From assembly GCA_002723385.1 (NCBI GenBank), contig PBNY01000083.1, positions 1 through 45,751 of the forward strand: a stretch of DNA of 45,751 bases. Reading direction: 5' to 3'. This document shows positions 27,349 through 36,054 of this stretch, one piece after another (position 1 is the first letter of the stretch; each line of letters begins with the position of its first letter). This stretch comes from Oceanospirillaceae bacterium. Lineage in GTDB: Bacteria; Pseudomonadota; Gammaproteobacteria; Pseudomonadales; Oceanobacteraceae. A program made the position numbers and the translations under genes. The notes beneath the pieces were generated by a model that was not told the DNA's origin, searched no databases, and worked only from the letters and a program-made list of their open reading frames with translations.

Positions 27349-28112
27349 TATTTAGCCTCCTGTGGCGCTGCTACCGGTACTTTGATCAGGTCAGGGGCGG
27401 CCTGCTCACGGGCGATACGAATACCTGCCATGATCTTGCTCTTGTAGGAAGGATCCAGCATTTCCCATGAATTGCTGGCGGTGTTGTATACACCCAGTTC
27501 ATTGCCGTCCAGAGACTGGTAAACCAGAGAGATACGACCTACGCGCAGGAAGTCCACTTCGCGGCCTTCCAGGTTGCCACGGTAAGACTCGATGGTACGA
27601 CCGTAGTCGATTTCTGCCTGGTAGGCACCCATGACCTTGCGGTACTTCTCAGCAACGGTTACGTCGGAACGACCCATCAACTCTTTCAGGCCTTCAACAC
27701 GCTTGGCACGTTCTTCTTTCTTGAACGGAACGTCAGCAGAAACGAACTGATCGATGGCATCGATCATACGCAGCATCAGAGGAGTGATCTGGCGCTCTAC
27801 CAGAGTCACCTGCTCAATACTGGACTCAATGGCAGTCAGCTCTTCGCTTTGAGCGTTCAGCTGCTTGTCGAGCTGCTGGTTGTAAACTTCCAGACCCTCA
27901 ACTTCTTTCATGACACCACGGTACTCGCGCTCAGCGGCACGAATATCGCTATCAATGTCATCAATTCTTTGCTGAGACTTTTGTGCCTTGCTGGCACGCG
28001 CTTCACCCTTGTCCAGAGCCGTGTTGACGTCGGCAGCTTGCGCGCCAAACACAACACCAGCACTGATAACGGCTGCGGCCAGAATGTTTCGAGTTCGCAG
28101 TGGCATTGGCAT
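27348..28112 (-). CDS. DUF3450 family periplasmic coiled-coil protein
   Basis: First gene of the TonB2 operon. A signal peptide (NILAAAVISAGVVFGAQA) is followed by a long coiled coil (about 25-105, with ASKAQKSQQRIDDIDSDIRA) and a C-terminal globular part with RVGRISLVYQSLDGNELGVY. DUF3450 proteins precede ttpC-exbB-exbD-tonB in Vibrio and relatives; their exact role is unknown but is likely structural. ATG at 28112 is chosen for the signal peptide (254 residues). ATG at 28106 is equally possible, and the frame open to 28199 lies in the leader. Confidence 0.88.
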   Translation of the reverse strand: MPMPLRTRNILAAAVISAGVVFGAQAADVNTALDKGEARASKAQKSQQRIDDIDSDIRAAEREYRGVMKEVEGLEVYNQQLDKQLNAQSEELTAIESSIEQVTLVERQITPLMLRMIDAIDQFVSADVPFKKEERAKRVEGLKELMGRSDVTVAEKYRKVMGAYQAEIDYGRTIESYRGNLEGREVDFLRVGRISLVYQSLDGNELGVYNTASNSWEMLDPSYKSKIMAGIRIAREQAAPDLIKVPVAAPQEAK

Positions 28113-28139
28113 AACTATTACCCGTGTTGAATCTTGAAT

Positions 28140-28157
28140 GCCTGCAAAAAGGCAGGC
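28140..28157 (-). other. Leader hairpin of the TonB2 operon
   Basis: A 6-pair GC-rich stem GCCTGC/GCAGGC with loop of six bases lies between the promoter region and the DUF3450 start. It may stabilise the mRNA 5' end. No terminator T-run follows. Confidence 0.35.
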
Positions 28158-28192
28158 TCCCCCAAATTGAACGGGCACAGTACTCAAGCCTT

Positions 28193-28221
28193 GTGACACT
28201 TTTGTTACAGGCGTTTGACAA
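28193..28221 (-). promoter_or_regulatory. Pho-box-like triple repeat upstream of the TonB2 operon
   Basis: On the minus strand three 7-base units, TTGTCAA, CTGTAAC and GTGTCAC, follow each other with exactly 4 bases between. This gives the 11-base period of PhoB direct repeats (consensus CTGTCAT); each unit matches at 5 of 7 positions. Ten bases after the last unit is TACTGT (28177-28182), a weak -10 at the spacing of PhoB-activated promoters. It would drive DUF3450 to TPR. Confidence 0.55.
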
Positions 28222-28293
28222 TTAAATAGTCAGGAAGAGAAAGGGGGCAGGAGAGGAAACGCAAGTGCAGGAAATATAACAACAAAAACAAAA

Positions 28294-28312
28294 ACAGCCC
28301 CAAAGGGGCTGT
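28294..28312 (-). terminator. Intrinsic terminator of the lipoprotein gene
   Basis: The stem ACAGCCCC/GGGGCTGT with a 3-base loop is followed on the minus strand by TTTTGTTTTTG. It ends the lipoprotein transcript 28 bases after its stop and insulates the TonB2 operon promoter. Confidence 0.88.
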
Positions 28313-28339
28313 TCGAGACAGTATCAACTACCGAAGAAA

Positions 28340-29866
28340 TTACTGAGTAATTTCTTCAGATTCGATAGTGTCAGTAGTAGCAGTAGCACCAGTTACAACC
28401 AAGTCAGTGCTGATAGCAACACCGTCGAAGTCAGTATCGGTCAGAGTGTAGCCAGTTGGCAGAGTGTTAGTGTTAGCAACACAAGAACCCGCTACGCCTT
28501 TGAAAGAATCGTCAGCATTTTCAGCAGTGGTATAGCTGGTTTCATCCTTGATGTAAACACAGTTACGGAAATCACCCAGCAGAGCAACGTTGAAGAAACG
28601 ACCCTCTGAACCTTCTTTCAGGTGGATGCCGTCACCGTTAGCAGACAGTTCTTCAGCAGATAGCAGAGACAGAGCCGTTACGTTTGCAACAGTTGGGTTA
28701 GACTCCTGGTAAGCACTCTCGACGTTATCGCCTTTAGTGTCCAGCTCAAAGCCGTGACGGGAGTTTTTGCTAGAAGTAGTCTTAACAATAATACCGTATT
28801 GCAGGTTACCAACGTAGCCTTCATCCCAGTCTACATCGTCGTCTTTGTTTGCAGTCAGGACGAAGTACTTCGCGTCAACAGCGCCACCGAAGAATTCCAT
28901 ACCGTCGTCATCATTCTGGTGAACTTGAACGTATTCAACAGTAGTACCGTAACCAACACCCTGGAAGCTGATGCCGTTCAGCTCGTTACCAGCGGCAATT
29001 TCGTTACCAGCTTCAGCAACTACAACGTACTTCAGAGTACCAGAGTTGTCAGCGTTGTCGTAACCACCGAAGTTACCAGTAGCACCTTCACCAGAGATGT
29101 TACAGTAAGCAGCAGTGCCAGGAGCATCGTCACAACCATTGTTGTATGCGTAACCTTGCAGTACCAGACCACCCCACTGACCACGATCGTTCAGATCATC
29201 GTCGTTGTTGCTCCACATGATGATTGGCTGAGTAGCAGTACCTTCAGCTTCAATCTTGGCACCACGAGTAACAACCAGAGAAGAACCTTCGTTGCTGCGG
29301 AACATAGTACCAGCAGCGATAGTCAAGGTAGGGTTAACAACAACGTTGTCAGAAGAAGTCAGTTTCTTGTCACCGTTACCAACCTTAACCATGCCATTCA
29401 GCTGCCAAACAACAGTGTTTGCCAGTTCAACATCGCTGTCAATACGACCAGTCAGCTCACACACCATGAAGTCTTTTCCATCACGGGTGTAAGTGGCTTC
29501 AGCATCAGAAACCAGTAGCTGGCTCTGGGAGCTGATTGGACATTCAGTGGCAGGAGTGATGCCAGATACGTCTTGAACGATAGCAGAAGAATCCAACTGA
29601 GGATCGAAGTCCTGATCCAGATCCAGTGTGCCAGCGTCACCATCGGTTGGCAGAGAACCCTGCAGAGCAAAGCTTGCCCAGTTGCTTTCAGCATTCTCAA
29701 ACGCACCAACGAAGTTGGTCTGAGTAAATGTGAAGTTCGGGTTAGCGCTCAGGTTTGAAGAAAAAGACTCGCCACCGCCATTGCTATCACTGTCACTACC
29801 ACAAGCAACCATTACCAGCGCAGAAGCTGCAACTGCCATTGCTTTGATCAAAGCTTTCTTTTCCAT
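28340..29866 (-). CDS. Secreted-type lipoprotein next to a TonB receptor, beta-helix-like
   Basis: A 508-residue lipoprotein. Lipobox ALVMVACGS puts the acylated Cys at 22; Gly at +2 does not signal inner-membrane retention. The mature protein is acidic and rich in Asp, Asn, Gly and Thr, with repetitive strands such as GTMFRSNEGSSLVVTRGAKI and QWGGLVLQGYA typical of right-handed beta-helix folds. Six further cysteines could form three disulfides. Acid clusters (HQNDDDGMEFFGG, NKDDDVDWDEGY) may bind calcium or another cation. It recalls ElpS-like lipoproteins, secreted on phosphate starvation in Caulobacter and encoded near a TonB receptor; this is from memory and unproven here. It follows the receptor with 86 bases between and its own promoter-like signals. 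Confidence 0.75.
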   Translation of the reverse strand: MEKKALIKAMAVAASALVMVACGSDSDSNGGGESFSSNLSANPNFTFTQTNFVGAFENAESNWASFALQGSLPTDGDAGTLDLDQDFDPQLDSSAIVQDVSGITPATECPISSQSQLLVSDAEATYTRDGKDFMVCELTGRIDSDVELANTVVWQLNGMVKVGNGDKKLTSSDNVVVNPTLTIAAGTMFRSNEGSSLVVTRGAKIEAEGTATQPIIMWSNNDDDLNDRGQWGGLVLQGYAYNNGCDDAPGTAAYCNISGEGATGNFGGYDNADNSGTLKYVVVAEAGNEIAAGNELNGISFQGVGYGTTVEYVQVHQNDDDGMEFFGGAVDAKYFVLTANKDDDVDWDEGYVGNLQYGIIVKTTSSKNSRHGFELDTKGDNVESAYQESNPTVANVTALSLLSAEELSANGDGIHLKEGSEGRFFNVALLGDFRNCVYIKDETSYTTAENADDSFKGVAGSCVANTNTLPTGYTLTDTDFDGVAISTDLVVTGATATTDTIESEEITQ

Positions 29867-29912
29867 GTTTTTCTACTCACGATTAAGGGTTTGGTAAAAG
29901 AACGATTAAAAC

Positions 29913-29940
29913 GTCACAAATGCTACAAAGCATTTGTGAC
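29913..29940 (-). terminator. Perfect 12-base palindromic hairpin between receptor and lipoprotein
   Basis: GTCACAAATGCT and AGCATTTGTGAC flank a 4-base loop. On the minus strand it is followed by GTTTTAATCGTTC, a moderate T-rich tail, just after the receptor stop. It can act as a partial terminator of the receptor gene. It overlaps a Pho-box-like repeat, so it may also be an operator. Confidence 0.6.
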
Positions 29941-29953
29941 ACACACGTGACAT
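29936..29953 (-). promoter_or_regulatory. Pho-box-like repeat upstream of the lipoprotein gene
   Basis: Minus-strand units ATGTCAC and GTGTCAC are separated by 4 bases (11-base period), overlapping the receptor stop codon. TAGCAT, a 4/6 match to a -10 box, lies 10 bases downstream. Each unit matches CTGTCAT at 5 of 7. The layout equals that of the other two Pho-box candidates here. Confidence 0.45.
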
Positions 29954-32900
29954 CAGAACAGGTAGCTGACACCCACTTTTACTTTGGTTCCTGGCTTATA
30001 GCTGCGAACTTCGCGGCCATTTTGAGTAATAACCACTTCAGAATCAGTCAGATTACTAATCTGAGCTTTAAGATCCATTTGGTCATCCAATAACGGCTGC
30101 TTAAAGTTGAAATCAACAACAGCACGTGCATCTCGATACTGGTCATCCAGCTGATTATTTACTGACAAGCTATCCAGAGATTCACCGGTATAATTCACAA
30201 TCAGCGTATATTCACGACCGGAATCCAATTCATCAACAGCAACTTGTAAGTTGGATAAGATATCAGCCTGCCCCTGCAACTGACGGCTAGAGGTGACAAT
30301 ACCCGAGTCATTAAGCTCATCCACTTCACTATCAATGAATGAGAAGTTACCGGAGACTTTATAGTGCAGGCTGTCGGTTTCATATGCTTTTGAGAAACCA
30401 ACCTCAACACCCTGAACATTACCATCACCCGCATTCTCATATCTGAATAGCGGCGTGTTTGCACTACCGGCAATTCGACCAACGGTACGTTCAATGGTGT
30501 CGGTGAAGTCTTTACGGAACACTGCCAAGGTTACACTCTCATCTTCGGAGAAATAGTATTCACCACGCAGATCGATATTGGTCACATCAGATGAGATCAG
30601 ATTCGGGTTACCTTCATAAAGGTCACCAGAGACAGGGTCGTTGAACTGCGCAGGTGCTACTTCTCGGAAGTCCGGACGGTTAACCGTCTGATAGAAAGCA
30701 AAACGCAGCTGAGCTTCTTCCGTAGCGAAGTAAGTCATGTTCAAAGAAGGATACATTTCGCTTTCATCCAGCTTGGCGCGAACAATCTCTCCTGTATCAG
30801 GATCAGCATCGGTTTCGATGCTCAAGTCGGAAGACTCGGAACGCAAGCCCAACTCCACATTCAGCACATCGTACCATTCGAAAGAGGGTTGAATATAAAA
30901 CGCCGTATAATCCCAGGTACCGGTATAAGAGGCTTCGTTATTCGTCGCATCGCCATCAACTTCAAAAATACCCTGAGAAATAGACTCAGCGTTAATTACC
31001 CGAGAGATATCAGTAACGCCAGTGTAACGAGCTGGCAAGTTATCATCGAATGCATCGGTCAATTCATACTGAAGAATATAGCTTTCTGCATCACGCTCAC
31101 GGCTAAAGGTCGAAATACCGTACTTGGCCTTAACACCATAATCATCATTCGACCAAATGCTGGTATTACCGCTAACGTATAAATCCAAAGATTCATCTGT
31201 CAGTTCATCGAATTGACGCTGTGGAGACGTTTCAACATCCAGCGTTAAAACCTTACCTTGAACAGAAGCTTCTGGATTAAAGGCGTTATCAGTAGTAATA
31301 ACATCAGGGTTATTAAAGTTATATTTTTGAGTATCCGGGCTATTCTGAGAAGCTTCCGCGTAGGTTACGCCCCATTTAATATCGGTTTCATACTCACTGT
31401 CGATGTAATAATCACCAACGAATTGCTGCATCAGGAACTGACGTTCGCGCCAAGCATATTCGCGAGTCATGGTTGCATTGCGGTTCTCACCACGTACACC
31501 CAGGGTCTCAGTATTGTCACTTTGGGTCTGACGTAGCACCAGGCTGTTAGAAGTAATGGTGTGGTTATCAGTACGCAGAGTAAACGAAAGGCCCGCGTTC
31601 AGATCAATATCGTTAACTACACGAGTCTGAACATACTCATCAGCCTCAATAACGTTAGATCCCACTGGCTCAACTTGAGCACGGTCAGACTCTTCAACAT
31701 TCCATTTGTTTGAATATTTACCAGTCACCTGGTAAGTCCAGATGCCGTAATCTGTTTCAGCCAGCATATCACCCAAAGTAATTTCGATGCTGGTGTTTGG
31801 TAGCAGCGTCTGCTCTTCAGTCCCAAATTGGCCCAGATCCATTGCGTTGATAGCCTGGTTGCCACTTACCGTATCACGAGAGCTTGCAATACCCTTGGCG
31901 CTGCCGCTGATATCACGATCACTCGAGCCAAAGCCCAGGAACTCCATACCTTCGGTTTTCTGTACTCGGGCAGACTCGCCGGTTGTACCATCGGCGTATT
32001 CAATAGAAGCGGAGAGCTTGCCTTCAAATTCTTCAGGTGCTTCTTTCGATATTATATCGATAGATGCACCGGTTGCGGAGGCAGGGCGATCAGCAGAAGC
32101 AGACTTCTGAACACTGATAGAAGAGATGATGCCAGATGGAAAAATGTCCAGAGGAACAACACGACGGCTCGGGTCTGGTGACGGGATATTCGCCCCATTA
32201 AACGATACAGTGGTGTAACGTTCGTTCAGACCACGTACTACTGCGTATTTACCATCGGCAATTTTCACACCAGATACGCGCTTCAAGGCAGAAGCTGCAT
32301 TAGAGTCACCGAACCTAGAGAACTGCTCGGAACCAATCGCATCCAGAACAGCACTGGAATCACGTTGCTGAGCAGTAACGGTATTAGGTATGTAAGAACC
32401 AATAGCAACCACTTCTTCAATGACGCCATCACCGGACATACTAAGAGTCAGGTTGACGCCGGTGTTGACGTTGGACATGACACGAACGCCAGACACGTCA
32501 CGCTTGCCGTAGTTCGGGTGAGCAATAGCGATGTCGTATTCGCCACGTGGCAGTTCGAATGCGAAGAAACCTTCTTCGTCAGTCATCACAGCCTGTTCGG
32601 TACCAGCGATGGAGATACGGGCACCAGTGACTGCACCACCGGTTTCATCGGATTCCAGGTAACCGGAAATCTGACCCAGTGCAGGAGCTTCTTCCTGACC
32701 CGGGGTATAAACCAGCACTTCTTCCAGAGCTTCGCCGCCCAGTACTTCTACCTGAACCTCAGCATTCTCAGCATTGGTTTGAGTAGCAAACTCGAAGTCA
32801 CCGACCCATTCGCCGTACTGACTCAGTTCTACTTTGTGAGTACCGCTGTCGATGTCGAATGTTACGAAGCCACTTTTACCAACCAGCTGCTTCTGACCGT

Positions 32901-33027
32901 TAACAGTAACGGCAACATCGGCCATAGAAGTTCCATCTTCTGTAATGTAGAAGACAGCTTCACCAGCCATCACCTGAGAAACGAAAAGAGTTGACGCTGC
33001 GGTGAGCAACACTCGTGTCGGTTTCAT
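29953..33027 (-). CDS. TonB-dependent outer-membrane receptor with N-terminal beta-sandwich domains
   Basis: A 1024-residue receptor. A signal peptide (VLLTAASTLFVSQVMAGEA) is followed by two carboxypeptidase-regulatory-like beta-sandwich domains (about 22-95 and 117-200; the second has YLESDETGGAVTGARISIAG). A TonB-box-like stretch (DGVIEEVVAIGSY) leads into the plug (ALKRVSGVKIADGKYAVVRG, LNERYTTVSFNGANIPSPDP) and the barrel, ending in the assembly signal KVKVGVSYLF. The substrate is not shown by sequence. The adjoining secreted lipoprotein, TonB2 system and Pho-like boxes suggest a phosphate-starvation role rather than iron, and no Fur box was noticed. Confidence 0.92.
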   Translation of the reverse strand: MKPTRVLLTAASTLFVSQVMAGEAVFYITEDGTSMADVAVTVNGQKQLVGKSGFVTFDIDSGTHKVELSQYGEWVGDFEFATQTNAENAEVQVEVLGGEALEEVLVYTPGQEEAPALGQISGYLESDETGGAVTGARISIAGTEQAVMTDEEGFFAFELPRGEYDIAIAHPNYGKRDVSGVRVMSNVNTGVNLTLSMSGDGVIEEVVAIGSYIPNTVTAQQRDSSAVLDAIGSEQFSRFGDSNAASALKRVSGVKIADGKYAVVRGLNERYTTVSFNGANIPSPDPSRRVVPLDIFPSGIISSISVQKSASADRPASATGASIDIISKEAPEEFEGKLSASIEYADGTTGESARVQKTEGMEFLGFGSSDRDISGSAKGIASSRDTVSGNQAINAMDLGQFGTEEQTLLPNTSIEITLGDMLAETDYGIWTYQVTGKYSNKWNVEESDRAQVEPVGSNVIEADEYVQTRVVNDIDLNAGLSFTLRTDNHTITSNSLVLRQTQSDNTETLGVRGENRNATMTREYAWRERQFLMQQFVGDYYIDSEYETDIKWGVTYAEASQNSPDTQKYNFNNPDVITTDNAFNPEASVQGKVLTLDVETSPQRQFDELTDESLDLYVSGNTSIWSNDDYGVKAKYGISTFSRERDAESYILQYELTDAFDDNLPARYTGVTDISRVINAESISQGIFEVDGDATNNEASYTGTWDYTAFYIQPSFEWYDVLNVELGLRSESSDLSIETDADPDTGEIVRAKLDESEMYPSLNMTYFATEEAQLRFAFYQTVNRPDFREVAPAQFNDPVSGDLYEGNPNLISSDVTNIDLRGEYYFSEDESVTLAVFRKDFTDTIERTVGRIAGSANTPLFRYENAGDGNVQGVEVGFSKAYETDSLHYKVSGNFSFIDSEVDELNDSGIVTSSRQLQGQADILSNLQVAVDELDSGREYTLIVNYTGESLDSLSVNNQLDDQYRDARAVVDFNFKQPLLDDQMDLKAQISNLTDSEVVITQNGREVRSYKPGTKVKVGVSYLF

Positions 33028-33193
33028 TGAGCCCCCTGACAGGAAATTGAGAAAAGAAGAAATGGGGAGGAAACAGGCACTGATATCACGGCGGCTACTG
33101 ATACACGCATACCAGCCCGAACGAACGGCGATGTAGTACTAACTGACCTTCACCCGCACCAAGTTTTTGGAAACGCGAGTATGTTGCTGAAAT

Positions 33194-33211
33194 ATTACAA
33201 TTAAGTGACAG
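33194..33211 (-). promoter_or_regulatory. Pho-box-like repeat upstream of the TonB-dependent receptor
   Basis: Minus-strand units CTGTCAC (6/7 to CTGTCAT) and TTGTAAT (5/7) are 4 bases apart. Ten bases on lies CATACT, a 4/6 -10 box, which is the spacing of PhoB-activated promoters. This is the best single Pho-box match in the window. Confidence 0.55.
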
Positions 33212-33283
33212 AAAACAGCCTTTATCGTTACTGATAAAGTTGTTTCAAAAAGGGAATAAATTGGGGAAGGAAGTGAGATTCAA

Positions 33284-33312
33284 TGGAGGCCGAAAACACA
33301 TTCGGGCCTCCA
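33284..33312 (-). terminator. Hairpin after the DUF2333 gene
   Basis: TGGAGGCCGAA pairs with TTCGGGCCTCCA with one bulged G, 22 bases after the DUF2333 stop. There is no T-run on the minus strand, so it is a weak or Rho-assisted terminator or an RNA end. Confidence 0.4.
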
Positions 33313-33334
33313 TATATCAAGGGCTGGATAGGTC

Positions 33335-34387
33335 TTATCCCTTGGACAATAGTTCCCTCAGATCGGCGATTGCTGCATTGGCGCGAGTAATATAAGAAGC
33401 CATCACCAGCGAGTGATTGGCGAAGAATCCAAAACCACCGCCATTGAGCACAACAGGTGACCAAAGTGTTTCCTGCGTCGCTTCCAGCTCACGAATAATC
33501 TGTTTCAAACTAACCTGTGCATTCTTCTTTTCCAACACGTCCTTGAAGTCGACTTCGACTGCCCGGAGCAGGTGAGACAATGCCCATGCAGTTCCTCGTG
33601 CCTCGTAGAAGATATCGTCAATCTCGCGCCACGGTGTTTTGACTTCCTGATCGTACGCTTCGGGCGTTGATTGCGTCGCAGCGGAGTCACCAGCCAGATT
33701 GATGTTCAGCTGCTTTTTACCAACGGATGCACTCAGGCGCTGCGACAAACTGCCCAGGCGAGTCTCGACATCCAGCAACCACTGACGAAGGTTATCGGAT
33801 CGTGCATAAAACTGGGCATCCGGTTGAGCGGGATCTGACAGACGCGCAAGGTATGATTCCAGAGCACTCAGCCCCTTGCGGTATTCGGATTCCGTCGATG
33901 GCATGGCCCAGCTTTCGCTGTCAAAGTTGAACTGTGGTTCTGCCACGGCCAGATCTGCATCTTCGGTTGATTGACTCTGTGAGCGGCTGAAATCCTTGCG
34001 CATGGCACGTGCGAAATCGCGCACCTGAACCAGCGCACCGAATTCCCAGTTCGGAATGTTATCGAGCCAGACACCTGGCGGTGTCATGTCGTTGCTCAGA
34101 TAGCCGCCCGGTTTGTGCAAAATGGTGTCAGTGATTTCGATCAGCGTCGCTGTGCTGGTAAAACCGGTTTTCACCTGGGTTTCCATTGCCTCAGCGCGAG
34201 CAGCGGCACGCTCTTTAACCGGAAACAGATCTGGCTCATTGCTCCAGATAATGCCAAGCACCAGTGCAATCAATAAATAGATGACCAGGGCAACACCAAT
34301 GGATGTGCGAACCAGGCCGCCATCAATCCACCAGTCTTCCAGCCTTTCTTTCAGGCTTTGCCAGCCACCTCCAGCTCCATTTGTCAT
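33335..34387 (-). CDS. DUF2333 family inner-membrane protein
   Basis: A 350-residue protein with one N-terminal membrane helix (IGVALVIYLLIALVLGIIWS, about 29-48) and a large, mainly helical periplasmic domain. Family marks include HKPGGYLSNDMTPPGVWLDN (about 90-109) and WSPVVLNGGGFGFFANHSLV. The family is common in Pseudomonas and relatives and has no proven function. The start ATG at 34387 has AGGA upstream. The gene is monocistronic and divergent from trmO. Confidence 0.88.
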   Translation of the reverse strand: MTNGAGGGWQSLKERLEDWWIDGGLVRTSIGVALVIYLLIALVLGIIWSNEPDLFPVKERAAARAEAMETQVKTGFTSTATLIEITDTILHKPGGYLSNDMTPPGVWLDNIPNWEFGALVQVRDFARAMRKDFSRSQSQSTEDADLAVAEPQFNFDSESWAMPSTESEYRKGLSALESYLARLSDPAQPDAQFYARSDNLRQWLLDVETRLGSLSQRLSASVGKKQLNINLAGDSAATQSTPEAYDQEVKTPWREIDDIFYEARGTAWALSHLLRAVEVDFKDVLEKKNAQVSLKQIIRELEATQETLWSPVVLNGGGFGFFANHSLVMASYITRANAAIADLRELLSKG

Positions 34388-34503
34388 AATATTCCTCGCT
34401 TTTCACGAATGTTGGTTGGCGCTCTTCTTTATATAGTAGAAGAGGGAGCCTTGAATCTGACCGTCACTCGAATCTGAATGATTTCGAGCAACGCATAACC
34501 AGA

Positions 34504-35223
34504 ATGAAATTTGCCATGTCCTATTCCGTCAGTCCTGTCGCCACAATACACACTCCGTTCAAGGAGAAGTTTGCCATTCCCCGGCAGCCCGGTTTGGCCA
34601 GAGCAGCACTGGGGCAAGTTGAGTTGCTTTCGCCTTACGATCAGGATGGTGCTTTTAACGGATTGGAGCAAAGCAGCCATATTTGGCTGATCTTTCTGTT
34701 TCATAAGGCCATGCCTGATGGAAATCAAGCACCTCGCCTGTTAGTCCGCCCTCCCCGCCTGGGCGGCAATCAAAAAGTGGGGGTTTTTGCGACCAGAAGT
34801 ACGCACAGACCCAATGCCATTGGGCAATCTCTGGTCAAACTTGAAGCTATTGACGGTACGCACCTGACCGTCAGTGGAGTCGATTTACTGGATGGCACAC
34901 CGATTCTCGACATCAAACCCTACGTTCCCTATTCCGATTGTTTGCCAGATGCCTGGAATCAGCTCGCCAGTGACGCTCCAGAACCAACCGACGTTCAGTG
35001 GACGCCAGAGGCGCTGGAGCAAGCTCGACAACATCAGGACAGACTACACCAGCCCGTGGTTGAACTGGTGAATCAATGCCTGTCTCAAGACCCCAAACCG
35101 GCCTACCAGGTTCCTGCGCCAGACCGCATTTACGGTGTCCGCCTGTGGGACATCAACGTCCAGTGGCGTTATCCGACTCCGGCATCCATTCTGGTGCAAG
35201 CCGTTGATCCAACCGATTCCTGA
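34504..35223 (+). CDS. trmO: tRNA (N6-threonylcarbamoyladenosine37-N6)-methyltransferase TrmO
   Basis: SAM-dependent enzyme that methylates t6A37 to m6t6A37 in threonine tRNAs (formerly TsaA/YaeB). It aligns along its length with E. coli TrmO: TPFKEKFAIPRQPGLARAA, SHIWLIFLFH, VRPPRLGGNQKVGVFATRS and RPNAIGQSLVKLE, then GTPILDIKPYVPYSD. Length 239 against 235. ATG at 34504 is used; ATG at 34516 is also possible. It converges on tpm with 69 bases between and no clear terminator. Confidence 0.95.
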   Translation: MKFAMSYSVSPVATIHTPFKEKFAIPRQPGLARAALGQVELLSPYDQDGAFNGLEQSSHIWLIFLFHKAMPDGNQAPRLLVRPPRLGGNQKVGVFATRSTHRPNAIGQSLVKLEAIDGTHLTVSGVDLLDGTPILDIKPYVPYSDCLPDAWNQLASDAPEPTDVQWTPEALEQARQHQDRLHQPVVELVNQCLSQDPKPAYQVPAPDRIYGVRLWDINVQWRYPTPASILVQAVDPTDS

Positions 35224-35292
35224 TGTCATTTCTGTTGCTGGCACATTACTTGAGATCATCTCTCCTGACAGAGCAGGACCGGGCAAACAGAC

Positions 35293-35961
35293 CTAACGCT
35301 TGGGAGTCAGCCAGTAGCAACGCTGGATAAAGGACTCCAATCCGCGTTCCTTAAAGCGCGGTTCCTGATCAATCAGCTCACGCTCTTCCATGGAATCAAT
35401 CGTGTGAGAGTTCTGGTAATGCGCCAGCACTTCGCTATCAGACAACGCAAACGGAGGTCCGTCCATGCGCTGTTGGTCATAATCCAGAGTGACCAGAAAC
35501 TGTTCAGCATCCGGGCTCAGTGATTTGAGGTGCTGCACATAGTCGACACGCATGGACTCCGGCAACGCCACCAGCGCCGCACGATCATAAACCAGAGCGA
35601 CTTCGCCCAATTGTTCGGGCGTTACAGCGAAAAAGTCGCCCTGAATCAGGGTGACGTTTTCGTGCATCCAGATTGCCCCCTGATCAGATTCTGTGAAATC
35701 CAGTGACCACCCGAACACGGTTTCAATTTGCTCAGCCAATTCCCGCAACGCAATGCCGCTCAACTCGATGCCGGTGACCCGGTAACCCCGCTCCAGCAGC
35801 CAGATGATATCCACGGTCTTGCCACACAGAGGAACCAGAACGTGCTGCTTGTCTGGTTCGGGAAAGCGGTCTGCGTATTTGAGCAATACGGCATTCACTT
35901 CTGGCAGATGAAAACCGATTTCCATCTTGTGCCAGCGTTCCAGCCAAAAATCCTGATTCAT
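35293..35961 (-). CDS. tpm: Thiopurine S-methyltransferase
   Basis: SAM-dependent methyltransferase of the TPMT family; bacterial members methylate thiopurines and oxidised selenium or tellurium species. Markers are FWLERWHKMEIGFHLPEVN at the start, VLVPLCGKTVDIIWLLERGY (SAM motif), GIELSGIA and VYDRAALVALPESMR. The ATG at 35961 has GAGGTG upstream and matches the family start, giving 222 residues (usual 217-220). The frame open to 36027 adds an unsupported leader. It is divergent from the redox operon. Confidence 0.95.
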   Translation of the reverse strand: MNQDFWLERWHKMEIGFHLPEVNAVLLKYADRFPEPDKQHVLVPLCGKTVDIIWLLERGYRVTGIELSGIALRELAEQIETVFGWSLDFTESDQGAIWMHENVTLIQGDFFAVTPEQLGEVALVYDRAALVALPESMRVDYVQHLKSLSPDAEQFLVTLDYDQQRMDGPPFALSDSEVLAHYQNSHTIDSMEERELIDQEPRFKERGLESFIQRCYWLTPKR

Positions 35962-36054
35962 ATAACACCTCGTTACGCAGTCAATAAATATCGCCCTCAC
36001 TGTAAAGAGCAGAAGCCTGAATTCCAATATGCGCGTTTGTTTATATCACTGAAA

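Larger units (their letters stand above)
33028..33334. other. Intergenic region holding the receptor promoter and a hairpin
   Basis: The 307 bases between the receptor start and the DUF2333 stop hold no gene. They contain the Pho-box candidate at 33194-33211 with a -10-like CATACT ten bases downstream, a roughly 150-base receptor leader, and a hairpin at 33284-33312. No Fur-type palindrome was recognised. Confidence 0.6.

Noticed and set aside
33028..33334. Fur box for the TonB-dependent receptor
   Set aside because: No 19-base Fur-type palindrome was found; Pho-like repeats fit better, so an iron-siderophore label was not given.
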